Origin: Chitinophagales bacterium
GTDB taxonomy: Bacteria > Bacteroidota > Bacteroidia > Chitinophagales > Saprospiraceae
Assembly: GCA_022360175.1 (NCBI GenBank)
Contig: JAKSDI010000143.1
Coordinates: 1 to 47,053, forward strand
DNA length: 47,053 nt
Direction: 5' to 3'
Position numbers and translations under genes: made by a program. The notes under the pieces are model-generated. The model saw only the letters and a program-made list of their open reading frames with translations. It was not told the origin of the DNA and did no database searches. Positions within the stretch are counted from its first letter, which is position 1; every line of letters starts with the position of its first letter. Shown here piece by piece: positions 8,059-16,485 of the stretch.

Positions 8059-9348
8059 TTAGAAATTAGAAGAAAAGGTTACAGAACCAATGGGCATATC
8101 AAAGCGGCTACCAAAGGGACGATAATAAATAATAATAGAGTATTCATTGATCGCTTCAGTAGAGTTGCCCTCAAAAACAGACATATCGGGTTGTGGTAGT
8201 ATTTTAGGGCGTTTACTATTGGGTACTTTTTCTACCGCAGCATAGGCATAGTTATAATAGCCCTGCTTGAGCAATGCTGCTCCCCGATAAGCTCCACTCG
8301 CTGCGTCATATTCCATTTTATAAGGCTCCTGTATACGCCAGTCGGTGAAAGCACCAAAAAGATATAAGTCTATATTCGAGCGGTAATCTGCTTCTAACGT
8401 AAAAAACACGTCTACATATTCACTGGAGAGTACATTATCTCTTTGATCCGTTGTTTCAATGATAAAATTGCCATTCAGGTCATTAAAAGTCGTATAAGCC
8501 AGTTGATCTCGCCTTTGCTCTGTTTTCATATCTACTACATAACCATCCACTGTACGTTCTACATTTAAAACATTGAAAGATACCCGGCGCAGGCTTCTCA
8601 AATCTGCAAATCGGAACTCCTTCCCTCCTGGAAATACGATCCGATCCTGATGGTCAAAACGTATCTCTCCAGGGCGGATGAATTTAGGTTCTATATCCGT
8701 AATTGCATTATCCCATCGCCCGTTCTGAAGTACTGTCGCTCTGATTTCCTGCTGTGGGCTATTAATATTGAAATTTTCGTAACTCACCACAAAATCAATC
8801 TCCTGATGGGTACGCAACTTACTCACCTGAGCCGCACGCATCATTTTAGGTGTTATTTTAACCCGCGAGTCAAAAACTACAAAACGCCGGGTTAGTACCA
8901 GCGTACGATCTTCTGTGTCATCGTATACTTTCAGTAAATAATTGCCTGGCTTAGTCCATCGCATATCCCGATTGGGCAGTGTCAGTTCATAATGGGTAAA
9001 GGGCCAAAATGTTTTAAAGGAGAATTCATAGTTAGTGATGCGTTCTTCTGTAAAGCCATCGATATATTCCATTTCCAGCAAATCTGAAGGCTCCCAGTCT
9101 CGATCGCAATGTACGATGGTGTAGAAATAATCTTTCACATCGGCATCCAGGTCATCAAATGATAGCGTTAGTGTAGCACCACTTTCTAAATCTACAATTG
9201 GGTAAGATAGAAATAAGCCTGTAACGTGGAATTTAGTGGAAAAGATATTACCTGTATATACGTAATCCTCATAGAGTAAATCTTCATCCTGTGCATTGAT
9301 AGCAGCCATTGCTACAAGAGAAAGAAGCGCCGTAAACATGTATTTCAT
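8059..9348 (-). CDS. T9SS plug-like protein (DUF5103 family)
   Basis: A 429-residue secreted protein, started at the ATG at 9348 because a clean signal peptide begins there (MKYMFTALLSLVAMAAINAQ); an upstream in-frame start would add 23 charged residues. The body is beta-rich, with motifs such as FHVTGLFLSYPIVDLESG, TIVHCDRDWEPSDL, NRDMRWTKPGNYLLKVYDD and LYLFGAFTDWRI. I recognise these from the Bacteroidota DUF5103 family, whose Flavobacterium member plugs the SprA translocon of the type IX secretion system. Its presence fits the several T9SS-sorted proteins in this window. No co-transcribed partner; 111 bp separate it from the preceding minus-strand gene. Confidence 0.82.
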   Translation of the reverse strand: MKYMFTALLSLVAMAAINAQDEDLLYEDYVYTGNIFSTKFHVTGLFLSYPIVDLESGATLTLSFDDLDADVKDYFYTIVHCDRDWEPSDLLEMEYIDGFTEERITNYEFSFKTFWPFTHYELTLPNRDMRWTKPGNYLLKVYDDTEDRTLVLTRRFVVFDSRVKITPKMMRAAQVSKLRTHQEIDFVVSYENFNINSPQQEIRATVLQNGRWDNAITDIEPKFIRPGEIRFDHQDRIVFPGGKEFRFADLRSLRRVSFNVLNVERTVDGYVVDMKTEQRRDQLAYTTFNDLNGNFIIETTDQRDNVLSSEYVDVFFTLEADYRSNIDLYLFGAFTDWRIQEPYKMEYDAASGAYRGAALLKQGYYNYAYAAVEKVPNSKRPKILPQPDMSVFEGNSTEAINEYSIIIYYRPFGSRFDMPIGSVTFSSNF

Positions 9349-9528
9349 AGTACTATTAATTTTTATCCTCCTATTCAAAACTTCTTTCGAAGATAAAAAT
9401 TGTTCCTGCTTTGGCAAAAGTGTATACGTGTAGGTTGGTATTTTGCTTAACTAACAGGTTAAGTGTCATAGTAAGTAAAGCTATAAAATACGGAGAACAA
9501 AATTCTTTTTCTTTGACAAAGTAGCACC

Positions 9529-10164
9529 TTATTTTTCTTCAAACTGTAAAGTAAATTTCTCTTTTCCCGATTTAAGCCATTGATAAAATTCCTGAGCATT
9601 TTCTGAATATCCAAATGGAAGAGCTATTGGATCACCATCAAGATTTAGTATAGATAAATAAGGCTGTGTTCCTGTTTGAGTTTTTATATATTGTAAGTCC
9701 ACATTTTTATTCCCATACCTAGTATTAACAGTACCTTCCATTAGAACGGATTCAGATTGTAAGTTCTCCGGCAGTTCTGTCCTGTCATCTACATACAGCC
9801 AAATAACAATGAAGTTTTCTCTGATAAAAGAGGAGACTTTTTCTGCTGCGAATACTTCTTCCTTCATTTTTTTAGTCCATACCGCCCCAAATGCATCAAA
9901 CATAATCAGTACAGGACGTTCTCCCAATTGTTGTGCACATTTAATTCCTTCGTCATAATCAAAATAAGTCGGATAAGGATGGTGTTGTGCATGGTCCTGA
10001 AAACGTTGAGGCAGATCACAAAGCCCATTAAACCTAAAACGATCCTTATCAATATTTGCAGCTTTACTACTTCGAAGTTTTAGATTATTACCCTTTGTTT
10101 CACATGAAAAAGTAAATAGCCCAGGCACGAAAAAAAGTAACAATAACTTGCTAATGAGATTCAT
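9529..10164 (-). CDS. Thioredoxin-fold lipoprotein lacking the CxxC
   Basis: A 211-residue probable lipoprotein: a hydrophobic N-terminus ends at FTFSC with Cys21 as the likely lipidated residue, although the lipobox is imperfect. Residues about 65-205 resemble the thioredoxin-like domain of DsbD/YyaL-type proteins: GIKCAQQLGERPVLIMFDAF, then AVWTKKMKEEVFA where relatives have CVNCRKMEENVW, then FIVIWLYVDDR and TQPYLSIL (cis-Pro). Both active-site cysteines are replaced, so it should not be a thiol oxidoreductase. A chaperone, heme/metal handling or structural role is possible but unknown. It stands alone, between the HAD hydrolase and the T9SS plug-like gene. Confidence 0.75.
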   Translation of the reverse strand: MNLISKLLLLFFVPGLFTFSCETKGNNLKLRSSKAANIDKDRFRFNGLCDLPQRFQDHAQHHPYPTYFDYDEGIKCAQQLGERPVLIMFDAFGAVWTKKMKEEVFAAEKVSSFIRENFIVIWLYVDDRTELPENLQSESVLMEGTVNTRYGNKNVDLQYIKTQTGTQPYLSILNLDGDPIALPFGYSENAQEFYQWLKSGKEKFTLQFEEK

Positions 10165-10303
10165 GATAGCATAGTTTTCAACTCAAATAGTGTGGCAAAT
10201 TAAAAAGGCTGGCAGCAAAATTGTTTAAATTTTTATTTATGTAATAAACAAATCAATTACCACTACCAACTCTTACACCTGTGCTGCAAAAGGAGCACCT
10301 CCA

Positions 10304-11098
10304 TCATTCATCTGAAGCCTCTGCTTCTGCGATAAGTTCTTCAGGTGTAACATCCTTGAGGGAATTGATAATACGATCCGGGCCAAAAGCATATGAATCC
10401 AGTTGCTCTCTTTTTGAAACGCCTGATAAAGTCAGAACCGTTCTGTAGCCCACCTGGAGGCCGCCCAGTATATCCGTATCCATTGTATCTCCAACAATGA
10501 TGGTCTCATCTGTAGCCAGGCCCAGGCGCTTACGAGCTGCACGCATCATTACAGGACTGGGTTTTCCTACAGAAAAAGCCGTACGGCCTGTTGCTTCTTC
10601 AATCATAGATACAACTGCCTTGATTCCCAGATTGGTCCATCCTTTTTTCTTGGGTGATGGGTCCAGATTAGTAGCAATGAGTTTAGCTCCATCTAAAATC
10701 ATTTCTACTGCATTATTCACCATTTCTAGCGTGAAGTTACGCCCTTCCCCCACTACAACAAAATCAGGTTTTTGAGTAACTAATGAAAAACCATTTTCAT
10801 GTAAGCTGCTTAACAGGCCTCCCTCTCCAAGCACATAAGCGGTGCCATGAGGTTTAATTCTAGACAGAAACCATCCGGTAGCCATTGCACTTGTAAAAAC
10901 AGCACTCTCAGGAGCATCTATTCCTAAGCCCGCCAGTTTATTTACAACATCACGAGGTGTCCGCTGGCTGTTGTTTGTCATAAATAAAAATGGAATGTTT
11001 TTTTCTATAAGTTTCGCAATGAACTCATCCGCTCCGGGAATTAATTCCATTCCGCTGTAGATGACGCCATCCATGTCCAGTAAAAATCCTTTAGCCAT
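10304..11098 (-). CDS. HAD-IIA family hydrolase (NagD-like)
   Basis: A 264-residue cytosolic phosphatase from the ATG at 11098 (MAKGFLLDMDGVIYSG); a longer frame begins 33 bases upstream but adds unconserved residues. HAD motif I is DMDGV (nucleophile Asp plus acid/base Asp), motif II is MTNNSQ, motif III includes GKPSP, and motif IV is VGDTMDTDI. The C2-type cap between motifs II and III places it in the NagD/phosphoglycolate phosphatase/UMP phosphatase subfamily (HAD-IIA). Substrate cannot be assigned. Confidence 0.92.
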   Translation of the reverse strand: MAKGFLLDMDGVIYSGMELIPGADEFIAKLIEKNIPFLFMTNNSQRTPRDVVNKLAGLGIDAPESAVFTSAMATGWFLSRIKPHGTAYVLGEGGLLSSLHENGFSLVTQKPDFVVVGEGRNFTLEMVNNAVEMILDGAKLIATNLDPSPKKKGWTNLGIKAVVSMIEEATGRTAFSVGKPSPVMMRAARKRLGLATDETIIVGDTMDTDILGGLQVGYRTVLTLSGVSKREQLDSYAFGPDRIINSLKDVTPEELIAEAEASDE

Positions 11099-11536
11099 AA
11101 ATTTTATGAGTTTGAATGATGTAGTAGTCACAAAATAATCTTTTCAGTCAAAAAAACAGCCCATTATAAAAAGCTCACGCATCGTTTTTTCAATTGCAGC
11201 ATAACTTTTTGCCAAGCAGCCTAGTATTTCAGGTATAGAAGGACTTCTAGAATTTACCTATTGCTTGTAACATCATCTCCTGATAGATGATAAATAAGAA
11301 AGATGAGTAAGCATTGATAAAAACGATGAAGTTATTTTTTGATTAGTACTAAGTAAGAGAGCACATTTAATTAATCTTTTTATGGTGGCATCTTTTTACC
11401 CATATCTGCGTTGCGTACTCGTGTTAATAACTATGGCTATTACACTCCGCCGCGCCTTAATATGAGCAAAAATCTGCTCGACCAAAAAAGCAACCTAATT
11501 ATGCGCTCTTACTTATGCATATAAATAGCTACCTGT
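11099..11536. other. 438-bp intergenic region with a REP-like palindrome
   Basis: No open frame with family features. It contains the imperfect palindrome at 11388-11477 described separately. No exact TAnnTTTG promoter was found upstream of the five-gene cluster that begins at 11537, so its promoter is unassigned. Confidence 0.4.
11388..11477. repeat. REP-like imperfect inverted repeat
   Basis: The left arm (11388-11430) and the reverse complement of the right arm (11477-11436) both read GCA..TTTTT.C.CATAT, then a GC-rich block (TGCGTTGCG / GGCGCGGCG), then GTGTTAAT / GTGTAAT, around a short centre. The GC-rich core contrasts with AT-rich flanks. This is the look of Bacteroidota REP-type palindromes, dispersed by RAYT-like transposases. 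I cannot confirm copy number from one window. Confidence 0.45.
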
Positions 11537-12754
11537 ATGAGATTACCAAAATGGATATTAACCCTTTATATTTCTATTTTAGTTATATCTGTGAGTCATT
11601 CACAAATTGATGTAGATACTACTTATAAATCACTTTATAACAGCCTCTACTTATATGACACTCCTTATGAATTTAGGGCTGATCCGGAAATTGAGGAACG
11701 AATATTTTTCTTTGCCAACAGGCTGGGAATATTTACTTCTTTCGAACAAAAAAGTAGCAGTATCAATGGAATAGGAGTTATTCAGGATAGTTCCAGATAT
11801 CTCCTGCTGTACAACAGAGTTGAAGTTAAAAAACTCATTAGAAACAATCCTCTACTGGCAGATGTAATGATCCTTCATTCTCTGGCTCATATAGCTCGGG
11901 GCCATCAATGTGATGATGTTTTTCGCATAAGGGAAGAAAGCGCCGTATTTAAGTACATTGGACAGGCAGCCTATCAATTAGGAATTGCAAAAACAGTTGA
12001 AGAACTACAGCAGGCTATCGAAAATGATGAATATGCTTATAGCTTCATCTTACCGTTGCCACTGAGGTACGAGCTATTGCAAAAAGGATGGGCTAGTATC
12101 GATGCTATTATTAAATCCAATGACAATCTTGGATATCTTGACAATAAAAATGTTCAAGAGAACCTGCCACTTCCAGTATTCAATAAAACCGGATGTCCAC
12201 AACGATATAAACTGCCCCTACTCTACTTCAACAATTGCAAGACACTTGCTGATATTGACAGCCTGCTTTCTCCTGCCCTAAAGAAGTTAGGGTATACACA
12301 GTTGAGCTATTATTATGTACCAGGTGGTTATGTGATTCTAACTCCTGTTGAGCAAATAAATCAAAATGGCAAAGCATTACAAGGCAAAGAACGCTGGCAG
12401 GATTATCCAGCAGGAGGAAGATTTGAAGGGATCATGGATTATTTATCTTCATTAGTCTTGCCCCGGCCTGGTTACTTTAGATTGTTTGCTTTTGTGGTCA
12501 CTAATCAATTTATAGAAAAAAATGATGGGAAGGTAGATGGGAAAATTGCACGTTCCTGGCTGGAAAATGGTGGCGACTGGTTACCCCGAGAAATAGCAGA
12601 AATTAAAATTGATGGACATCATATCACCTCTCTTTTATATGAATTTGAAGTTCCTGAAAGCACCCAAAAAATGAGTGAGCGCTGCACCAATCAACTTTTC
12701 AAAGCAGAACAACACCTAAAGCATGCTGGTATCTTGAATTCATTTTTACCTTAA
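11537..12754 (+). CDS. Exported metalloprotease-like protein with degenerate HExxH, unknown C-terminal domain
   Basis: A 405-residue protein, first gene of a five-gene run. Signal peptide about residues 1-22 (ending SVSHSQ). Residues about 30-150 parallel the protease domain of the third gene in the run: YLLLYNRVEVKKLI..ADVMILHSLAHIARGHQ here corresponds to YILYDPLFLSKVV..AVYSIIAHEIGHHVYGH there. The zinc-binding HExxH is HSLAH (114-118): both His remain but the catalytic Glu is Ser, so it is probably inactive. Residues about 210-400 form a second domain with YYVPGGYVILTPVEQI, RWQDYPAGGRFEGIMDYL and PGYFRLFAFVVTNQF. I believe similar sequences occur beside bacterial conflict genes but cannot name the family. 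One base separates its stop from the next start. Confidence 0.7.
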   Translation: MRLPKWILTLYISILVISVSHSQIDVDTTYKSLYNSLYLYDTPYEFRADPEIEERIFFFANRLGIFTSFEQKSSSINGIGVIQDSSRYLLLYNRVEVKKLIRNNPLLADVMILHSLAHIARGHQCDDVFRIREESAVFKYIGQAAYQLGIAKTVEELQQAIENDEYAYSFILPLPLRYELLQKGWASIDAIIKSNDNLGYLDNKNVQENLPLPVFNKTGCPQRYKLPLLYFNNCKTLADIDSLLSPALKKLGYTQLSYYYVPGGYVILTPVEQINQNGKALQGKERWQDYPAGGRFEGIMDYLSSLVLPRPGYFRLFAFVVTNQFIEKNDGKVDGKIARSWLENGGDWLPREIAEIKIDGHHITSLLYEFEVPESTQKMSERCTNQLFKAEQHLKHAGILNSFLP

Positions 12755-12755
12755 A

Positions 12756-13499
12756 ATGATTGAACAAATAACTATGTGGAAACGACTCTCATTTACGCTG
12801 TCAAAAACTATTAATGCCTGGATTCCTGCCTGGAGTCTGACATTCCTACTTAGTATATTCCAAACCATTTCGGGTCGTCTCAATGGTATCGAGTTGCAAG
12901 TCTGGGGGCTATTATCCTTACTCTTTTTTCCAGGGTTTCTCGTCGCATTCTATGCGTTTATGAGAAGCCGGAATGTAATAAAAATCATTCCTCCACAAGT
13001 ACACCGTACCATTATAGTATCTACGCTGGTTTATGGTATTGTTGTATTAGCCAGTCTACTGTTGGAAGGCTGGGCTACTGCAGGTGAAATAAGCATTATT
13101 GAATATCGTAAAAAGTCAATGCTTTGGCTGCTACCCCTTGAAATTATATTGCTGATCGCATATAGTTTGATTTTTATTGGTGACCCAAAACTTTTAATAC
13201 CTGATGAGAACCGTCTCGTACAACTGGCAAATGAAGAGGCCGTAAACTGGTTGGAAAGAAAAAATGAAGTCAAAGAAAAATGCTTTCGTCAAATCGCAGA
13301 AGGAGAACTTTCTGAAGCTTTTTCTACACTTGAGGAGCATTACAAGCAATTTGACATTGGAAATCTCAATCAATTGACCTTACTACAATCTCAATATGCT
13401 GAAAACAAAAAAAACATGCATTTAAACCTGGTTCATCCCGATGAGCTACAACGCCAGCAGAATAAAATAACCTTGGCCCTCATGAATTTGATTCAATAA
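12756..13499 (+). CDS. Four-helix membrane protein with C-terminal EAD11-like effector-associated domain
   Basis: A 247-residue protein. Hydrophobic helices lie at about 23-39, 50-70, 87-105 and 123-142. The soluble tail (about 175-247) reads CFRQIAEGELSEAFSTL, then NLNQLTLLQSQYAENKKN, then PDELQRQQNKITLALMNLI. This helix spacing and residue pattern (IAxGxLxxA, LxLLxxxY, xxNxIxxALxxLI) is what I remember of effector-associated domain 11, a short death-fold-like adaptor that Kaur, Aravind and colleagues described in Bacteroidota and cyanobacterial conflict systems, where it recruits proteases such as CHAT or trypsin-like proteins to NTPases. With an even number of helices and the tail inside, it would present the EAD to the cytosol. 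No effector with a second EAD is in the cluster, so its partner may lie elsewhere. Confidence 0.65.
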   Translation: MIEQITMWKRLSFTLSKTINAWIPAWSLTFLLSIFQTISGRLNGIELQVWGLLSLLFFPGFLVAFYAFMRSRNVIKIIPPQVHRTIIVSTLVYGIVVLASLLLEGWATAGEISIIEYRKKSMLWLLPLEIILLIAYSLIFIGDPKLLIPDENRLVQLANEEAVNWLERKNEVKEKCFRQIAEGELSEAFSTLEEHYKQFDIGNLNQLTLLQSQYAENKKNMHLNLVHPDELQRQQNKITLALMNLIQ

Positions 13500-13515
13500 A
13501 CATTACGATGTCATT

Positions 13516-14766
13516 ATGAAATATTATTGCCATTATATCGCCACTTTGCTTCTCTTTTCACTGAGTAACCCTCTTTTTGCACAGTATGAGAAACTAACTA
13601 TTCATAATGGCTGCCATTATGATAGCACTCCTAAAGAAAAAGAATATTTCATTTATGAACCTATGCAGAGTGAGGAGGAAATATTAAATGAAATACTGGA
13701 CAAGATTGGCCTGGATCATGCAGAATTTCAACTGAGGGCATCCAATGTTGGAAATGCCATCGCGACAAAGGAGAACGGAATAAGATATATTCTGTATGAC
13801 CCGCTATTTCTGAGCAAAGTAGTAAGAGATGCTGATAGCAAATGGGCTGTTTACAGCATTATTGCGCATGAAATTGGCCATCATGTCTACGGCCACGACT
13901 TTACAGAAACAAACCCTGAAAAGCGTAAACGGATGGAATTACAAGCCGATGATTTTTCGGGAAGAATGATCAATTCACTTTGTGGCCAGGAAGAAGATGC
14001 ACTTTGTGCCATCAATACACTTGATCCTGCTAAGGTTAGTCCCAATTATCCCGTATTGAATGCCAGAAGAGCAAAAATCATTGATGGCTGGTATACTCAA
14101 AAAGAAATTTGGGAAAGACAAGGCGCTGATCCATGTGGAATAAGCATTGAGTTGAAGCATGGTGAGAAGTATAAGAAAAACCGTGCCAGTAATGCCCGGG
14201 CATTAATCACTGGTGATAAAATGATTATAGAATTTGACTCCAAACATCCAAATGGCAGTCAAAGAGAATGTCGTTCTTTTCTTATTACCAGTCCCAATCT
14301 GGGGCTTTCGCCAAAAAATCTGGAATGGCGTTCAGACCCTACGAAGTTTGGAGACAAGCAACAACTCATCTGGCATTATAAAAAGGATAATTATACAAAA
14401 GAGATGGTCGAAAAGGGAGACCAGTTGGGCATTGGCGTATTCGAACCTCGAAAAGTACCCTACCCTCTGACTTTCAAGGACTATATCGCACCAACATTGG
14501 CATTAGCGGGTGGCGGTATTAGTTTTTATATAGGAATAGACAAAAAAGGCATCGCAGATGATAAATATGATTTACATCGTACCAACCGATCGATTGGAAG
14601 CCCTTTATACGATGAAAGAGAGCAGTTGTTCACTGATGCTAATGACATTTTAGATCAATCACAAAACTGGAAAACAGCAGGCTATATATTAACTGCAATA
14701 GGCACTGCTTTTGTTATTGACCGAATCATAAAAGCGAAACGAAGTAAAAAAGGCCGTTTATTTTAA
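13516..14766 (+). CDS. M48-like membrane metalloprotease
   Basis: A 416-residue protein with signal peptide (cleavage near LFAQ, residue 23). The zinc site is HEIGHH (118-123) with a likely third ligand Glu141 in ELQADDFSGRM, the M48/minigluzincin-type arrangement (HExxH..ExxxD). A mid-domain (about 195-310) is beta-rich and unrecognised. Two hydrophobic segments, about 325-342 and 386-404, lie near the basic C-terminus (KAKRSKKGRLF), so it may be anchored with the catalytic domain in the periplasm. It is homologous over the protease domain to the first gene of the run, which has lost the catalytic Glu, so the cluster carries a live and a dead copy. Translated 16 bp after the EAD-like gene. 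Confidence 0.75.
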   Translation: MKYYCHYIATLLLFSLSNPLFAQYEKLTIHNGCHYDSTPKEKEYFIYEPMQSEEEILNEILDKIGLDHAEFQLRASNVGNAIATKENGIRYILYDPLFLSKVVRDADSKWAVYSIIAHEIGHHVYGHDFTETNPEKRKRMELQADDFSGRMINSLCGQEEDALCAINTLDPAKVSPNYPVLNARRAKIIDGWYTQKEIWERQGADPCGISIELKHGEKYKKNRASNARALITGDKMIIEFDSKHPNGSQRECRSFLITSPNLGLSPKNLEWRSDPTKFGDKQQLIWHYKKDNYTKEMVEKGDQLGIGVFEPRKVPYPLTFKDYIAPTLALAGGGISFYIGIDKKGIADDKYDLHRTNRSIGSPLYDEREQLFTDANDILDQSQNWKTAGYILTAIGTAFVIDRIIKAKRSKKGRLF

Positions 14767-14776
14767 CAACAATATT

Positions 14777-16465
14777 ATGAGGTATTTACTGCTGTCTATA
14801 TTAATTATACTGTTTTCAACTGCTTGTAAAGACTACACTTATGTGCCTCCCTGTGACGCACAAGTTGCTATAGAAGTTGAGTATGAATCTGGCTGTTCAA
14901 TCCCCTGTGATGTTTTGTTCAAAGCTTCCATTGAAGGTAATTTCACCAACTTCATATGGAACTTCGGAGATGGAACAACTAGCGAAAATGAAACCGTAGT
15001 AGATCATACTTATACCGCATCGAGCACTTACACAATTACCCTTACCGTGTTTGATGAAAACTGTGATAATGTACAGCTTGATACTAGTATAATAGTAGGT
15101 TCTCCTCCTCCCGAAGCAGGCTTTACAACTTCTGATACCCTTTGTATGCTGATCCGGGATAATTGTAGTATTCAGTTCACCAATCAATCTATTGGAGCAG
15201 AAAGTTATAACTGGCTGATAAATGGCGTATCAATGAGTAATGATGCAGATTTTTCGCATACCTTCACAGAGGCGGATACCTTTACAGTAACATTACAAGC
15301 TATCAACTCTTTTGGAGAAGATGTTATCAGTCAGGAAATCATTATACGTCCACTCAACTTTGGCATCAGGCACTACAATTTTGACAATAGCAACAGCAAG
15401 AATGAGCATGTTTGGGGTTTAGTATTAGGGGAGAATAATGAATACCTGGTGCTGACAAATAATAAAGAAGAACATTACCTCAACCGGCTCAATATACTTG
15501 GAGAAGATTTGAATGTTGGTTTTTCGCCAGCTACTGATGCAGATTATAACTCTTTCAATCCTAATAGTTTTAATAAAATAGGAAATAATTACTTTCTAAT
15601 AGGGAATGCTTCCAATACAAACGATGAGCAGGGCGATAACACAAATAAGGATATTTTCCTTCTACGGACTAATCAGGCTTTTAGTAATCCTCAAACAAGC
15701 ATAAGCACTGTTGATAATATACATTCTAATACCCCCAGTGATGAGCACGCACTCCTGGCTTATGATCTCACCAACCTTCCTAATCAGGCAGGTTATCTGA
15801 TAGCAGGTAGTACTACATCAAGTGATGGTACACAGATTTATATTCAGGAGATAAATCACAATTTCTCTCCGACCCAAGTTTACACTCCTCTAGGTGCCAA
15901 TGCATCTGGCCGAGCATATGGTATTCACCTGTTTGATGATTCTTTCTACTGGCTAATTGCAGAAAAAGATGGGGAAATCTTTGCCTATATTCTCGATCTT
16001 ACTTTAGGAGAACCAAGCATTTTTGAATCCTTATCTCCTACTTTAGAAGTACAGGGTACAATTATTGATAATAATGGTAATCTTCTTGTATATGGAAATG
16101 ATAATGGTTTAGGGAAAGTACTACTACTGGAGCACAAAGACGAGAACATCAATATATTATGGGAGGATGAATTAAGTGACCTTGAAATTGAAATAGGCAT
16201 TCATGATAACAATGGAAGCTTTCTATTAGGAGGCACCTCATTATCCACCGACAAGCCTGGAATGGCAATATTTGATGTAGATGGGAATGAACAGTTTTAC
16301 CATATATATGACAGCCCCTCCATCAGCAGTGGAAAAATAAAAGCGATGGTGGCACTGCCAGAATCCGGTATCCTTATAGGGGGCAGAGCAGTTATTTCAG
16401 GATCGAGCAGACATAGCTTTATTGCACGCACCGATGCAAAAGGGATTATTGATGAATTAAACTAA
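14777..16465 (+). CDS. PKD-domain lipoprotein
   Basis: A 562-residue protein. A lipoprotein signal peptide ends in FSTAC (lipidated Cys17). Two PKD-type beta-sandwich domains follow: one about 28-107 with the diagnostic NFGDGTTS and HTYTASSTYTITLTV, and a degenerate one about 115-192 (NWLINGVSM, HTFTEADTFTVTLQA). The remaining ~360 residues contain recurring segments (YLVLTNN, YFLIGNAS, GYLIAGSTTS, NLLVYGND, SFLLGGTS, GILIGGRA), a pattern that suggests a beta-propeller of about six or seven blades. No enzymatic motif seen. Probably displayed on the outer membrane; PKD and propeller folds usually bind proteins or glycans. It sits 10 bp after the protease gene. Confidence 0.75.
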   Translation: MRYLLLSILIILFSTACKDYTYVPPCDAQVAIEVEYESGCSIPCDVLFKASIEGNFTNFIWNFGDGTTSENETVVDHTYTASSTYTITLTVFDENCDNVQLDTSIIVGSPPPEAGFTTSDTLCMLIRDNCSIQFTNQSIGAESYNWLINGVSMSNDADFSHTFTEADTFTVTLQAINSFGEDVISQEIIIRPLNFGIRHYNFDNSNSKNEHVWGLVLGENNEYLVLTNNKEEHYLNRLNILGEDLNVGFSPATDADYNSFNPNSFNKIGNNYFLIGNASNTNDEQGDNTNKDIFLLRTNQAFSNPQTSISTVDNIHSNTPSDEHALLAYDLTNLPNQAGYLIAGSTTSSDGTQIYIQEINHNFSPTQVYTPLGANASGRAYGIHLFDDSFYWLIAEKDGEIFAYILDLTLGEPSIFESLSPTLEVQGTIIDNNGNLLVYGNDNGLGKVLLLEHKDENINILWEDELSDLEIEIGIHDNNGSFLLGGTSLSTDKPGMAIFDVDGNEQFYHIYDSPSISSGKIKAMVALPESGILIGGRAVISGSSRHSFIARTDAKGIIDELN

Positions 16466-16485
16466 AACCAAACATCTACCATATT

